Source: Globisporangium splendens
Taxonomy: Eukaryota > Oomycota > Peronosporomycetes > Pythiales > Pythiaceae
NCBI GenBank assembly: GCA_006386115.1
Contig: VFIW01000137.1
Location: forward strand, 36,574-100,573
Length of the DNA stretch: 64,000 nucleotides
Direction: 5' to 3'
Part shown: one piece after another, positions 10,841 through 22,084 of the stretch
Layout: every line of letters starts with the position of its first letter
Position numbering within the stretch: position 1 is the first letter of the stretch
Made by a program: the position numbers and the translations under genes
Notes under the pieces: generated by a model
Told to the model about the DNA's origin: nothing
The model's database searches: none
What the model saw: the letters and a program-made list of their open reading frames with translations, nothing else

Positions 10841-13052
10841 TCACGGAAATTGTCCCGTGCGACGCAGACTGTCGAACATCTTCTGGAGCGAGTGCACGCG
10901 GTTGTACGCTTCAAACGCCGCTCGGAAGCCGTCGCCGTACACAGGCGTCTGGTCATTCTCAATCTGCATCACGAGGAATTGACGGAGTCGCGCTGGGAAC
11001 GAGGCTTTCATCTTTGGGTTCGTCTCGTCTTCTTCGATCAGTTGCTTATACTTGAGGTAGAGATAGCTCATCAGTTGGCACATGCCTTCTTCGACCATCA
11101 TCGGGATGTGATCTGGGAAGTCATCACTCAGCTTGATGAACGAGTGGGTCGCTTCGTGGGCAAGCACCTGAGCTGTCAGGTCGTATGGAAGACCATGCAG
11201 AATCAAGATCGCATTTACGGAACGGTTCTGCGCAGACACAGAGAGAATCGCATCAGCTTTTGATGCATAGCGAGTGACTTAGATAGAACCACATACCTTT
11301 TCAACGGAGACAACTTCGGGACCACGGCTGCGTCCACGACGCATCATATGCTTCACTTGTGTGATCTTCAGAGATAAAGAGGTAACAAAGCTCAAGCGTT
11401 AGCGAAAAACGGACTAAAGGGGAAGCTTGCACGAGACACAGCATTCAGCACACCTCCGACAAGCAAAGACCGCGCGTAACGTGGCCGATCACTGGTTTGT
11501 TGCTGCTGTGGTCATGCGACTTGCGATTCAAGGTGTGGCAGTGCTCATTCAGCACTTGCGACTCAACCAAGTAGACTGGCAGCTAGACGCATATTCCCAA
11601 ACGTGCGTGGCGAGGCGGTTAGATTTGGAGTTCAGTAAATGCATTTGGTTCCAAAAGAATCTACCTTGGGCAGTCGAATGCCGATCGATTCCATAAACTC
11701 CCACACTTCAGTCACCACGCCTTTTACCTGGTTTCGTTTTCATTGATGATACAGCACAATCATGCAATGTCACTCTCGAGTTTCACTCGGTAGCCTGACA
11801 TAGTAGCAAAGTAAAGCCACCCACCTCGATTGTGTCCAGCACAACCAGCATCGAGCAATCGTGGCACACCTTTCGGCCGTCACTGAGCACATCAAACTTT
11901 TTGTTTGCAGCAAGTGGCTGCAGAACGGCACGACACAACAAAGCGTCAAGAAATATACCACACAGCAACAGCGAAATACAGTTGATGCTCCTCCTCACCT
12001 CAATGCGCTGGCAACTGCAGCAACGATCGCGGTTGTCGTGGGTCGGGCAATAGCGCATGTTCCAGAATGGCACTTCCTTGTACGCAATGCTTTTGCCGTC
12101 TGGCTTGAACGGGATGTAGTTATCGCACACCTCACATCTACGATTACAGTGTCAGTAGCCATCCTACACCAGGAGATTGCAGCGAAGCATATGGCAGCAC
12201 GCTGTGTGGCATCGTACCGTGGGTTATACAGCAGCTTGAAGCACTCCTTGTGGTATGGCTCGTTGTCCTTGATCTGGAATTGCTGAGCGCCAAAGGGCTC
12301 ATGGCATCCGGCGCATCGGAAGCAACCGGTGTGGTACGTCAACCCCGACACAGTCAGCCGTGGACCGAAGCCAATATCACCCTGGCACTTCGCGCACGTC
12401 GCCACGGCTGCGGCTTGCGAGGGTAAGCAGTTGGGGTGGTACGCATCACCATCTTTGATCATGAACTGGTGCGTCGGGAACGGCTGGTGACACGCCTTGC
12501 ACACAAAGCAATTCGGGTGGTACAATTGCCCCGACACCGTCAGCCGAGGACCACTCCTAGTTCACACACAGCGCCATCAGCATCAGTCTTGACTGCACAA
12601 TGCGATGCAATCAAGCAGAATAGAAATACACATCATGAGTACATACCCAAGCTCCTTGAAGCACTGCGCACACAGGATCACCGGCTCCTTCGGGAGGCAT
12701 TCGCTGTGGTAGGGCTTCCCGTCTTTCACCGAGAACTTGTTGGTCGGGAACGTCTTGTGGCACGCCGTGCAGTTGAAGCAGTCCGGGTGGTACGTCGCCC
12801 CATTCACGCGCAGCCGCGGTCCAAACCTGTACGAGCATGCATGCAAGTGAGAAGATATCATTCGCCCTGTCTGCTCAACAAAGAGGTCTCGTCTTCTTCC
12901 TTGATCCAATCGCACTGCGCATATTCAACGTACTTGATGTCCTGGCGGCATTTCGCGCACGACACGACGCGGATGGCGTTGCACATGGCGCACTGCGCGA
13001 GCGCCTCGTTGTCGTTGAGGAACGTGCAGGACGCGCAGCTCCACGCGGTCAT
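10841..13052 (-). CDS. DA1-type zinc peptidase with NZF finger and three LIM domains
   Basis: Nine exons give 505 residues: 12934-13052, 12647-12826, 12218-12556, 11999-12137, 11825-11917, 11665-11727, 11454-11582, 11297-11365 and 10841-11227. Introns 4-8 are all phase 0. Domains in order: an NZF/RanBP2 finger (W4, C-x2-C-T-F, C-x2-C; residues 1-25); three LIM domains with FGPRLRVNG/SGPRLTVSG/FGPRLTVSG cores (about 33-205); a DA1 LIM-like segment (CEVCDNYIPF ... RYCPTHDNRDRCCSCQRIE, 213-259); and the DA1 peptidase domain (DGRKVCHDC, TRGLCLSE, then HEATH at 401-405 in VLAHEATHSF with a downstream VEEGMCQ). HExxH plus the later Glu is the metallopeptidase zinc site. In plants DA1 is a ubiquitin-activated peptidase limiting growth. 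The plant UIMs are absent here, replaced in position by the NZF. Confidence 0.85.
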
Positions 13053-13520
13053 CTTGTCTCTCTTGCGGCGGTGGCTTGGTGGCTGGCGAGGAAAATGCGG
13101 AATGCGTGCGTGTTCGATCATTTGCATCTGCCATCATGGCGAAAGAGAAACACAGCGCTGGCTTCAACCTCTGAACAGTGACATTTCTAATCGCCTTGTG
13201 ATGTTGATGTGGGTTTCTGTTACTGTAGATTCTCGATTGTTCTTAATGACAAAGTTTGTAAAGAGAAGTCTAGTTTGTCTCGTGTTTTGGAGCAACACAA
13301 GTGGTACGGCAGTTGCGTCTGTCAAGTGGAGGGTGTCTACCTCCTTTTGAGACACGATCACGTCTTCTACTCTTCTTATGGTGCATGTGACTCCATTTGC
13401 ACATTGTTTTGTCACTTCTCAGTATGCAAATAAAGAGGTGATAGGTGTGGTCCACGTATCTTTACACACATTTTCTAGACCGACACGACAGAAAGCTCCA
13501 AAAGCACGACCGAATCAAAA

Positions 13521-14397
13521 TGGTGAGTCGCTCGTGCGTGTTCGTGCGTCTCTGAGTGTATTTAATGGACATTTCGTGGCTACAGAATACATACGTAGCG
13601 ACAAGACCGCTGTCTATTTCATGAGAGTGTGTGTGATCGCTCTCTATATAGGGTAAACTGACGCTGTGCTTCGTTTGTCTTGTGCAGAGCTCATCGGACG
13701 CACCCAAGAACCCAGTAAACAACGCCTCAGGCGGCCCAAATGACGCACAAGATCTCACAGTCTTCGTGTGTAGCGCGTGTTTCAGCAAGCGGTCAACGCA
13801 TCTGCGCTAATAAGGCGAGTGCCCTGGAACTGACAATATGTGTTTATGTGTGTGCCTCAATCGATCACTCATCACTAGGTGCAAAGTCTGTTGGAGCAAA
13901 TGGTACGTCGTTCTTGCGTTGTTGCCTGTGAAACTAAGATCTATATGCGATGGAGGTGCCAACGCGGCGTTTGCATTTGAATGATTGTTGTGATGATCTT
14001 CAGCAATCCCGTTTCGCGCAAATGTCGGACGCCATCATTGGAAGAAATATCCTTTCCACCTGCATTTGTTTGCATGTTTATATTCACCGCACACGTGTTG
14101 TATGTGGTTCAAACTCTGCACTCGTTACTTTTGGTTCTCCTTGACCTTGCATGGTGCGCTTGTTTTGCTCTTGGAATCAGCACTTGACGAAATGGGGTCG
14201 CGCATTGACGATTTGGAAAAGTCCATCGCGGACTTGATGGAACAGGTGCGTTTTGACTCGGCGGCTTCAAGATATGGCGATGCATCGCGCGTAACGAAGT
14301 TGTGTGTTTGCAGACAAATGAAGATGGCGGAGACAAGAGCGCGGATCCAGCAACGGCAGGCAACAGCGCGGGAAAAGAGAAGGGCGAATTGGTGTAG
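13521..14397 (+). CDS. HSBP1: Heat shock factor-binding protein 1 homologue
   Basis: Six exons encode 97 residues: 13521-13523 (ATG only), 13688-13765, 13878-13901, 14004-14046, 14184-14245 and 14314-14397. The coiled coil is unmistakable: DAQDLTVF, VQSLLEQM, QSRFAQMSDAIIGRIDEM, then GSRIDDLEKSIADLMEQ. In animals HSBP1 forms a coiled-coil oligomer that binds the HSF1 trimer and damps the heat-shock response. The N-terminal 20 residues and C-terminal 27 are hydrophilic and unconserved. Intron 4 (14047-14183) is AT-AC. Splicing it exactly there rebuilds the family's IIGRID core across a split Ile codon. The mitochondrial HSP70 gene lies 2 kb downstream. Confidence 0.9.
14047..14183 (+). other. 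U12-type AT-AC intron in the HSBP1 gene
   Basis: A 137-bp intron. It begins ATATCCTTT, the canonical minor-spliceosome AT-AC donor, and ends in CAC. A CTCCTTGAC string at 14137-14145 fits the U12 branch-site consensus TTCCTTRAC, with the branch A 39 nt from the 3' end, which is longer than usual. No GT donor follows exon 4 in a position that keeps the frame. AT-AC removal restores RIDEM, as in HSBP1 of other eukaryotes. Confidence 0.85.
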
Positions 14398-15203
14398 TTG
14401 TACTTTCTTACGAGAAGAGATCACCCGACGAAGCCAATTTCCAACACTGCGTTACGACTTCTTTGAAAACAACAAGGAAAGTGCGTTGCTGTGCGAAGAA
14501 GAGCAAGGAGAGCGAACAAGAAAGCAAATGTCCGAGACAGAATTGCCGTCTCGAACGTCACGCGCATCCTTCACTCGACACCAATTCAGGCGCTTTGAAC
14601 CGTTAACATGCATATTTTACTCATTCGTCACGTGCTCGATATTTTTCGTAGCAATCTTCTGCTTTTTGGTTCCACTGAAAGGTGAAAGCCATTGCAACTC
14701 GTGGCCACGAAGACTTGGAACGTTGTGCGTTGCTGCCAAGTAGAAATCTGTCACATTCCACTGAGCATAGCGACAGCCAGCTGCATCCCCCGCGTGTTTG
14801 CATGTCTTCGGTGTTGAATCAAATGCAGCAATTTCATAATTGTCTGTGCGGCAGAACACGGGAAACATTCCAGAGTCTAGTCTGAATATCCGTCTCGTCA
14901 AATTTTGGTTCCAATCACTCTATTCAGGGGAAATACATATATCACAGCGGTGTTTCTTTCAGCTAATGCGCATGCACACATCCCCGCACCTATGGCTGGA
15001 ATATCAACACCAGCACGTCTTCTTCGCGCTTGGCAAACTTGTACACCAGGTTCACTTGTTTTTCTTGTAGGGGAGACAACAATGCACGTCACACTTGACT
15101 GGACCATCCCAGTCACTCGTATCCGTTCCATTGCTGACCTTCACATTATCATTCACTGCATCGGAAGCACAGTAAACACGACGCCACACTCACACGCAGC
15201 AAT
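14398..15203. other. Intergenic, no gene seen
   Basis: About 800 bp between the HSBP1 stop and the stop of the 75-residue minus-strand gene. Two roughly 80-100 codon frames overlap on opposite strands near 14900-15200. Neither has recognisable content or splice context. Confidence 0.4.
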
Positions 15204-15431
15204 TTACTGACTGGAGTCCTTTGCGTCTGCACTCGTGGGGTTTGCCGCTGCCATGTCGAGTTCGCCACACTCCATGAGCTCCGACTGCTGCCACCGGCGC
15301 ATCGTGTCGTTGAAGATGTAGATGCCCGAGGCGCCACCGATAACGACCGCAAACGCGATGTCCATGAGCGGCGTCGTGCGACGCACGCGCGGACGCAGGT
15401 AGAGTCCCTCCTTCTTCTTGCCGAACGCCAT
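15204..15431 (-). CDS. Small single-pass membrane protein
   Basis: An intronless 75-residue protein. The N terminus is strongly basic (MAFGKKKEGLYLRPRVRR). One hydrophobic segment follows at about residues 23-41 (MDIAFAVVIGGASGIYIFN), then an amphipathic TMRRWQQ stretch and an acidic tail. This layout is typical of small inner-mitochondrial-membrane or ER subunits, but I do not recognise the family. The frame is compact and isolated between gene-free flanks, which supports it being real. Confidence 0.6.
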   Translation of the reverse strand: MAFGKKKEGLYLRPRVRRTTPLMDIAFAVVIGGASGIYIFNDTMRRWQQSELMECGELDMAAANPTSADAKDSSQ

Positions 15432-16375
15432 CGTCGAGCCACTGATTGCACTTGATCTGCTCGCAGTCGCTAGCTGCGTCTTGACCCCTTCTCATCCACC
15501 ACCACAATGACAGAACCTCTCGACTAAGTACGGAAAGTAAACAAGACCATCATTCCGACCAGAGTGTCTTCGAGAGCATTCTGGAACAAACTGATATCTG
15601 ACGGGAACTTATTTTTATTTTCGATCCTCCCGACTAATTCCGATTGCACTTCCAATCCGATCTAGTGATGAAACAACTGCAAGACTGCTTTCCACGCATG
15701 CAGCCTTGAAGCAACGACGCACTGCAACTCCATGCACAGAGCACATGCGCCACGTGAAAGCGAGTTAAATGACACCCATAGCCTTTGTATCCTTTAAGCA
15801 TCACTGATAGGACCCTGCATTGCTCGCAATGCATCCACTCGCTTGGTCGGACCATCAAACTCACGACAGCCACACGTTTCCTTGCATACTTGAAGAAGCA
15901 ACACTGCAGATATCGACAAATGGCCATGAGCTCTAAAGTTAATGAGATTCATCGCCTCCTGCATCTTCTGTGCTCACATGTGCGCGACGTCAAGCCGCTG
16001 ACATCCGAACCACCGCACACAGCGCAATGCGCATCCAATCCTTCCTCCCCTCACAAAACCACAAGAAACTGTGGTGCATGCTGACGCACTGGTGTCCGTC
16101 TTCGATGAGTTTCGGGAAGTAATTTATTCTTGAAGGGTGTGTGAGGTGAGGGCTCGGGGTCTCATGGATCATCATTTTGAGTGGCTCGCATCCGTTAAGG
16201 TTTTTCATCTTTCCCTAAGGTTTTTCCTCTCGCACCATCAGCAACAGCGCAATGCTCTCTTCAAAATGGCGCTGCCCTCCATTGCGCATTTCCCGACAGT
16301 TGAGATCCTGCACAAGTGCCTGCTTGTTCTCGTTTCATTTAGGAATCTTCTTCTTCTAGTTTACTCCCAATCAAG
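15432..16375. other. Shared upstream region of the membrane-protein and mtHSP70 genes
   Basis: A 944-bp divergent intergenic region. It includes two heat-shock-element-like sites near 16111-16134. No coding exon was recognised. Confidence 0.5.
16111..16134 (+). promoter_or_regulatory. Candidate heat shock elements
   Basis: Two TTCnnGAA palindromes, TTCGGGAA (16111-16118) and TTCTTGAA (16127-16134), lie about 240-265 bp before the mtHSP70 start. TTCnnGAA is the HSF-binding core. The two are separated by 8 bp, so they do not form one continuous pentamer array. Confidence 0.45.
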
Positions 16376-18328
16376 ATGTTGCGCACCGCGTCTGCTGTCC
16401 GCACGGGCTCGGCCGCCATGGCGAGCAAGCGCATGTTCTCGGCTGCGGCCGGTTCCGAGGTCATCGGTATCGATTTGGGCACGACCAACTCGTGTGTGGC
16501 CGTGATGGAAGGCAAGACCCCGCGTGTGATTGAGAACTCGGAGGGTGCGCGTACGACGCCGTCGGTCGTCGCGATCCTCGACAACGACGAGCGTCTCGTC
16601 GGCATGCCAGCCAAGCGCCAGGCTGTGACCAACCCAGAGAACACGTTCTACGCTGTCAAGCGTCTCATCGGCCGCAAGTTCCAGGACAAGGAGACCCAGG
16701 AAGTGTCGAAGGTCGTGTCGTACAAGATCGTGTCGGGTCCAAACGGCAAGGACGCGTGGGTGGAAGCCAAGGGCAAGAAGTACTCGCCTTCGCAGATCGG
16801 ATCCATGGTGCTGACTAAGATGAAGGAAACCGCCGATGGTTTCTTGGGCAAGTCGGTCACCCAGGCTGTCGTGACCGTGCCAGCGTACTTCAACGACTCG
16901 CAGCGTCAGGCGACCAAGGACGCCGGTAAGATCGCGGGTCTTGACGTGCTCCGTATCATCAACGAGCCAACTGCCGCTGCGCTTGCGTACGGTTTGGACA
17001 AGGCTGATGGCAAGGTCATCGCCGTGTTCGATCTCGGTGGTGGTACCTTCGATGTGTCGATCTTGGAAATCTCGGGCGGTGTGTTCGAGGTCAAGTCGAC
17101 GAACGGTGACACCCTCTTGGGCGGTGAAGACTTTGATGAGGAGCTTCTCCGTTACCTCGTTGGCGAGTTCAAGAAGGAGACGTCGATTGACCTCTCGAGC
17201 GACAACTTAGCCATGCAGCGTCTCCGTGAAGCCGCTGAGAAGGCCAAGCGTGAGTTGGATGGTCTTGCGCAGACTGACATTTCGTTGCCGTTCATCACGG
17301 CTGATGCCACTGGTCCAAAGCACTTGAACATGAAGATCACGCGTGCGCAGTTCGAGAAGCTTGTCGGCCACTTGATCGAGCGCACCATGACGCCTTGCAA
17401 GAAGTGTGTCAAGGACGCCGGTCTCGACAAGAAGGACATCAACGAAGTGATCCTTGTCGGTGGTATGTCGCGTATGCCAAAGGTGCAGACGTCGGTGGAA
17501 GAGTTCTTCGGCAAGAAGCCATCGAAGGGTGTGAACCCAGATGAAGTGGTCGCCATGGGTGCCGCCATCCAGGGTGGTGTGTTGCGTGGTGACGTCAAGG
17601 ACATCTTGCTGTTGGATGTGACGCCATTGTCGCTCGGTATTGAGACCCTCGGTGGTGTGTTCACGAAGCTGATCCCACGTAACACGACGATCCCAACGAA
17701 GAAGTCGCAGGTGTTCTCGACGGCTGCGGACTCGCAGACCCAGGTCGGCATCAAGGTACTCCAGGGTGAACGTGAGATGGCTGCGGACAACAAGTTGCTC
17801 GGCAACTTTGACCTTGTCGGTATCCCTCCAGCGCCACGTGGTGTGCCACAGATCGAAGTGAGCTTCGACATTGACGCGAACGGTATCGTGAACGTCGCTG
17901 CGCGTGACAAGGCCACGGGCAAGGAGCAGAACATTGTGATCCAGTCTAGCGGCGGTCTTTCGGACGCCGACATCGAGCGCATGGTCGCCGAAGCTGAGAT
18001 GAACGCGGAAGCCGACCAGAAGCGCAAGGAACTGATCGAAGCGAAGAACGAGGCCGACTCGGTCTCGTACACGACCGAGAAGACCTTGAAGGAGCACGAA
18101 GACAAGTTGGACAAGGAGACCGTCGAGCAGGTGAAGGCGGGTCTCGAAAACTTGCGAACAAAGGCGGAAGGCGAGAACGTCGAGGAGATCAAGGCTGCCC
18201 TTGAGGAAGTGCAGAAGCTCTCGTTGAAGATCGGTGAGGCCGTGTACAAGAACCAGCAGGGCGCTGCGGGTGAGGAGCCAAAGGACGACAACGTGCACGA
18301 CGCGGAGTTCAAGGACAAGAAGGACTAA
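16376..18328 (+). CDS. Mitochondrial HSP70 (mortalin/SSC1/DnaK type)
   Basis: A 650-residue intronless protein. The N-terminal 26 residues ([26 protein letters not shown]) are Arg/Ser/Ala-rich and acid-free, as in matrix-targeting presequences. The three HSP70 signatures follow: [10 protein letters not shown] (about 30-39), [14 protein letters not shown] and [14 protein letters not shown]. The DnaK/mitochondrial version of the substrate domain is clear ([17 protein letters not shown]). It acts in matrix protein import and folding with J-protein and GrpE partners. Strong codon bias in this gene creates very long antisense frames that are not genes. Confidence 0.97.
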   Translation: MLRTASAVRTGSAAMASKRMFSAAAGSEVIGIDLGTTNSCVAVMEGKTPRVIENSEGARTTPSVVAILDNDERLVGMPAKRQAVTNPENTFYAVKRLIGRKFQDKETQEVSKVVSYKIVSGPNGKDAWVEAKGKKYSPSQIGSMVLTKMKETADGFLGKSVTQAVVTVPAYFNDSQRQATKDAGKIAGLDVLRIINEPTAAALAYGLDKADGKVIAVFDLGGGTFDVSILEISGGVFEVKSTNGDTLLGGEDFDEELLRYLVGEFKKETSIDLSSDNLAMQRLREAAEKAKRELDGLAQTDISLPFITADATGPKHLNMKITRAQFEKLVGHLIERTMTPCKKCVKDAGLDKKDINEVILVGGMSRMPKVQTSVEEFFGKKPSKGVNPDEVVAMGAAIQGGVLRGDVKDILLLDVTPLSLGIETLGGVFTKLIPRNTTIPTKKSQVFSTAADSQTQVGIKVLQGEREMAADNKLLGNFDLVGIPPAPRGVPQIEVSFDIDANGIVNVAARDKATGKEQNIVIQSSGGLSDADIERMVAEAEMNAEADQKRKELIEAKNEADSVSYTTEKTLKEHEDKLDKETVEQVKAGLENLRTKAEGENVEEIKAALEEVQKLSLKIGEAVYKNQQGAAGEEPKDDNVHDAEFKDKKD

Positions 18329-18660
18329 GTAGGTGGCGCGTGACCGCAGATGTCGAGCCTCTTTTTCTTTTTTGGATACCTGCTTTTCCTTCTTTCGTCG
18401 GACGATTTCGTGTGAGCTTTGCGTCTTGTGATTGCTGCGATCTTGCAGCAGCAATGGCGTGCGAATAGACAGCTCGCTGGATGTCGGAAGGTGAGGGAAG
18501 AGGAGGAAACACAAAACAAACAACTTAATTTACACAAATTGGCAACGGAGCGGAAAAGAAAAGAACAAAGGTTTCTGTGGAAAACGACAAATAGAGAAAA
18601 CACACACACACAACGCCTTCGTATTTGTTGCTTCTGCATTGCATGTTGTGGGTGATTGTT
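18329..18660. other. mtHSP70 3' flank, no gene seen
   Basis: AT-richer flank with a short CA-repeat near 18602-18612 and purine-rich runs. Nothing coding was recognised. Confidence 0.4.
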
Positions 18661-18924
18661 TCAGGACGGACAATGGTAGGCTTCCTGCTGCTCAGGTGTC
18701 GGCGCTGGTGGACATTGCTTCTCGGCTGAGCAACGAACATGCTGCATCAATGCCTCGCACAAGGTCTGCGTTGACCACTCCACTCGCATGATCTTGGCAG
18801 CTCTGGATCCCTCAGATCGACCTGCTGGTGTCATTACGAGCGCGTATGCGCATTGTGTATATAAGCGTAGGCGCATGCACGAATTTCCTTTTCGTCTGCA
18901 AAAGAAGGCGATCACATCCGCCAT
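18661..18924 (-). CDS. Possible small protein, unrecognised
   Basis: An 87-codon frame from ATG (MADVIAFFCRRKG) to a stop at 18661-18663, with six cysteines and a Pro/Glu-rich tail (CPPAPTPEQQEAYHCPS). It is divergent from the DMAP1 gene and convergent with mtHSP70. I recognise no family, and the sequence TTCTTTTGCAG inside it looks like an intron acceptor, so the model may be wrong. It could be a chance frame. Confidence 0.2.
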   Translation of the reverse strand: MADVIAFFCRRKGNSCMRLRLYTQCAYALVMTPAGRSEGSRAAKIMRVEWSTQTLCEALMQHVRCSAEKQCPPAPTPEQQEAYHCPS

Positions 18925-19069
18925 GTTCGCATTGGCACACTGCTCGATCCAAAAATGCTGATAAAAGTCATAAATAGTGTTTGCCACCTGACTTTGTGTC
19001 TCGTCCTAATCTCGGCGCCAATTATCCCCTTTCCAATTCAAACGCCTGCCCCAAACAACGTGCACCAAT

Positions 19070-20915
19070 ATGAGCGATGTGGCGCAGATCCTCGGTATCG
19101 CGGCGCCGGCGGGTGCTTCCGCAGCAGCATCCGCTGCCGCTGGCACCAGCGAGCTCGAGAAGCTGAAGCCCTCGGGTACGTCCCATGGCGGCAGCGCGTC
19201 GTCTGTCGCCAAGAACAGCAAGCAGAAGAAGCTTTCGGGCATGCAGCGCGAAGTGCTCGAGCTGCTCGAGTCCACGCACCGCGTCAACCATTCGCTGTAC
19301 CCTGGGCTGAGTAAGCTCAGTCTGCAGCAAAAGTGGAAGCAGCGCAAGGGAGTTCCGGCTGTGAAGTGGTGTGTTTATTCATGCAACCCCTGTGCGCGTG
19401 TTGATGTGTTTAAAGCACCATTTTGACCTTCTCATTCGCTTTGTATTGTAGGCTTCGCAAGCCATTTCGTAATCCAGCGCGTGCGGAACTCGCGGGGGAG
19501 AATGACGGTGCGACGGCACTCACGCTACAGCACTGGGTGAAGGCGCATGTTGAGCCGCCAGACTACGTGTTTGCGCGGTTCAATGTGAAGTGCGATGTCA
19601 CGAAGTACACGGCAGAGGAGTACGAGCACGCGCTCGCGTCGCACCAGGACCCACAGATGAAGTGGACCAAGGACGAGACCGATGTGCTCATGGGGCTATG
19701 CGCTCGATACGACCTGCGGTATGGAAATATATAAGTTTGGTGGTGGATCGATCACGTTGGTAAAATGCTGATTTGTTAATTGTCTGTTGGTATGTGCAGG
19801 TGGATCATCATTGCCGATAAATACAATACGAATCCGATCGCGAAAGGAGCGTTCCGGTCAGTGGAAGAGATCAAGTACCGATACTACGAAGTGACGCGGT
19901 TATTAGGCGAGTACCGCGATCGCATCGCCACTGCAAAGCAACAAGAAGCAGAAAAAGAAAGCAACACGAACGAAGCGGCGATTAAGCAGGAGGCAAGTGG
20001 TGGCGGCGATGCAGCAGCAACGGCAAGTGCGTCTGCTTCAGCTTCAGCAGATCCTGCTAAACCACCAGCTACGTCGACACCAGCACAGTCGTCTCCATCG
20101 ACCACCGCCACCAGCATCACGCCTGACAAGTATTACAAGTTCAACATCAACTACGAGAAGCAGCGCAAGCGGCAACTGGAGCTGGCATTTACTCGCTCGA
20201 TCGAAGAAGAGCACGAAATTCGGCATCTTAACGACGAACTGAAAACCGTCGAACAGCAGCTCAAGAAAGCGGCGGTCAAAGTGGACTCGAAGAAAAAGAA
20301 GGAGCTCGCTGATGTTCCGTACGAGATCCATCGCGAGCTGCCACGCGGCGTGCTGCTTCGTAGCTCCTTGCTGGCGCTTCCTCAGCAGAAACACACACTG
20401 AGCGCCAAACTGATCAAGAAAATGGAACTGATGCTTGATGAACTCGGCGTGCCGACACGTCCGATGCCCACGAAAGCGACGTGCGAGATGTACGATGCGC
20501 TCCGAAAGGATATCGTCGGACTGATGAGTCTGCGCAAGCATCTCGCAGCCAAGCAAGCCGAAGCGCAGGTGCTGAAAGACCGCTTCAAGAGCTTGACCGG
20601 AAGCGAGTTCAAGCCCGTGAGCACTCCGATTCGCCGAACAGGTAGGCATGACTTGGATGGAGTTGGTCCATTGTATGCCCATGGTTCACATACTCATCAT
20701 CCTTGCCTTGTTTCTTTGTAGAACACCGTGGAGATAATGCGCCAGCGACAGCGACGGCCGCATCAGCAGCGGGCGGCACGAGCAGTTCACCCGCGCCAAT
20801 CAACCAGGGAAAAGCGCTCAAGCACTCGGAGAAAGCATTCCGGACGTCCACCAAGCGCCGTGGCGCCGGCGGCAACCCGGGGATCCCGTCCAAGCGGAAC
20901 AAAAAGATGCTGTGA
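19070..20915 (+). CDS. DMAP1/SWC4 chromatin-complex subunit
   Basis: Four exons (19070-19368, 19452-19718, 19800-20641, 20722-20915) give 533 residues. Hallmarks in order: an N-terminal MSDVAQILGI segment; VKWLRKPFRNPAR spanning the first junction; the SANT-like region FNVKCDVTKYTAEEYEHAL ... WTKDETDVLMGLCARYDLRWIIIADKY across the second junction; a long helical region (YEKQRKRQLELAFTRSIEEE); and a Lys/Arg-rich tail (STKRRGAG ... KRNKKML). In fungi, plants and animals the family sits in SWR1/SRCAP and NuA4/TIP60 complexes, which exchange H2A.Z and acetylate histones. An Ala/Ser-rich low-complexity insert of about 40 residues interrupts exon 3. Confidence 0.92.
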
Positions 20916-21167
20916 ACAAGGACAGACTCTGTATAAACTTGCAAAAAGCATTTCTTACATTGTGGCTTAATGGACTGGACTTGTGCGTTTTCTGGCAGCC
21001 GATAGTTCCTACAATAAATACTAGTTTGGAGCCGCACACTCGCCATTTCAATGACGCTGGCTGCTGTTCATTATGGCATCTCTCTCTATGCACACGTTTG
21101 CCTTTTCCATCTCTCATTGCGGCACATATGCTTAATGGGGGAGCTCTCTTTCTTTTCACGCAGTGTG

Positions 21168-21240
21168 TTTGTTTTTTTTTCTTTTTTAATCCCTCTTCTC
21201 TCTTTTTTCTTCATCTCCGCGATCTTTTTTCTTCTCGCCA
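21168..21240 (+). repeat. Pyrimidine-rich tract
   Basis: A run of about 70 bases almost entirely C and T, with several T-homopolymers, lies between the convergent DMAP1 and PABPN1-like genes. It could contribute to 3'-end signals of either gene or be simple sequence. Confidence 0.6.
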
Positions 21241-21385
21241 TATCGTTTTTTCACGCTAGATCATCACACATTTTCTACTGGCGTCTTGGCTTCTGCTGGC
21301 CATTTTCTTTTCTTCTTTGTATGGATCTTGGAAAATACTTACCTGGTGGTGCGTCTGAGTGCAGTCGATCGGGTGGACTAGCTGG

Positions 21386-22084
21386 TTAGAAGTATGGGTG
21401 GAAACCGCGACCACCACCGCGACCGCCACGGAATCCACCACGCATTGGACCGCGGCCGCGACCGCGTCCTCGTCCACCACGACCGCCACGGCCACCACCT
21501 CGCCCGCCTCTGGAAAAGTTGTATCCGCGCACGTTCTGGCGCTTTGGCGTCACCTTGAGCTGTCGGCCACGGAACATCGTGTCGTTCAACAAAATCGCGC
21601 TCTCGACGGCGTCTCGGGACGCAAACTCAATGTACGCGTACCCCTTCGGCTGTCCCGTGAACTTATCGCACAAAATCGTCACGCGGTTGATCGTACCGCA
21701 GGACTGGAACAGCGCCTGCAACTCCTCGGGTGTGCTCCCGTAGTCCACTTGGCCAATGTAGATCGAGTTGTCGTCCATCACCTGCTGAGCAGCAGCTGCG
21801 GCGGCAGCAGCGGGACCACCGGCACCGCCTGCATGTATTTCACTGAGGGAGTTCGCAGTGTTCTTGCCCATCTGGGTCTCGACCTGCGACTGCATCTCAC
21901 TGAGCTTGGCGGCCTCTTCCTCCATCTCCTTCACGCGGCGCTTCATGTCTTCGATCTCGGCGTCCACGGCGGCCACAGAGTCCGCGTCCGTCGACGCAGC
22001 GGCAGAAGAGGCTGTCGCTGGCTCTTCCATCTGCGCCGCCTCGGCTTCGAGCTGCTCGAGATCCACGTTGCTTGCTTCAGCCAT
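21386..22084 (-). CDS. Nuclear poly(A)-binding protein, PABPN1/Pab2 type
   Basis: A 232-residue intronless protein. An acidic N terminus and a coiled-coil stretch (about 40-70, [19 protein letters not shown]) precede one RRM with RNP2 IYIGQV and RNP1 KGYAYIEF, then [13 protein letters not shown]. The tail is an RGG-type Gly/Arg domain ([18 protein letters not shown]) ending FHPYF. This order (acidic, coiled coil, RRM, arginine-rich) is that of PABPN1, which controls poly(A) tail length in the nucleus and is arginine-methylated in other species. The RGG codons form a GGN-rich stretch at about 21390-21510. Confidence 0.92.
   Translation of the reverse strand: MAEASNVDLEQLEAEAAQMEEPATASSAAASTDADSVAAVDAEIEDMKRRVKEMEEEAAKLSEMQSQVETQMGKNTANSLSEIHAGGAGGPAAAAAAAAQQVMDDNSIYIGQVDYGSTPEELQALFQSCGTINRVTILCDKFTGQPKGYAYIEFASRDAVESAILLNDTMFRGRQLKVTPKRQNVRGYNFSRGGRGGGRGGRGGRGRGRGRGPMRGGFRGGRGGGRGFHPYF

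Noticed and set aside
15786..15795. GTATCCTTT, a possible second U12-type donor
   Set aside because: It lies in an intergenic region with no coding exon before it and no matching branch site or acceptor that I could place.
17152..18523. Antisense ORFs of 388 and 438 codons over mtHSP70
   Set aside because: Strong codon bias in this highly expressed gene depletes stops on the reverse strand. The translations look compositional, and two different antisense frames are open at once.
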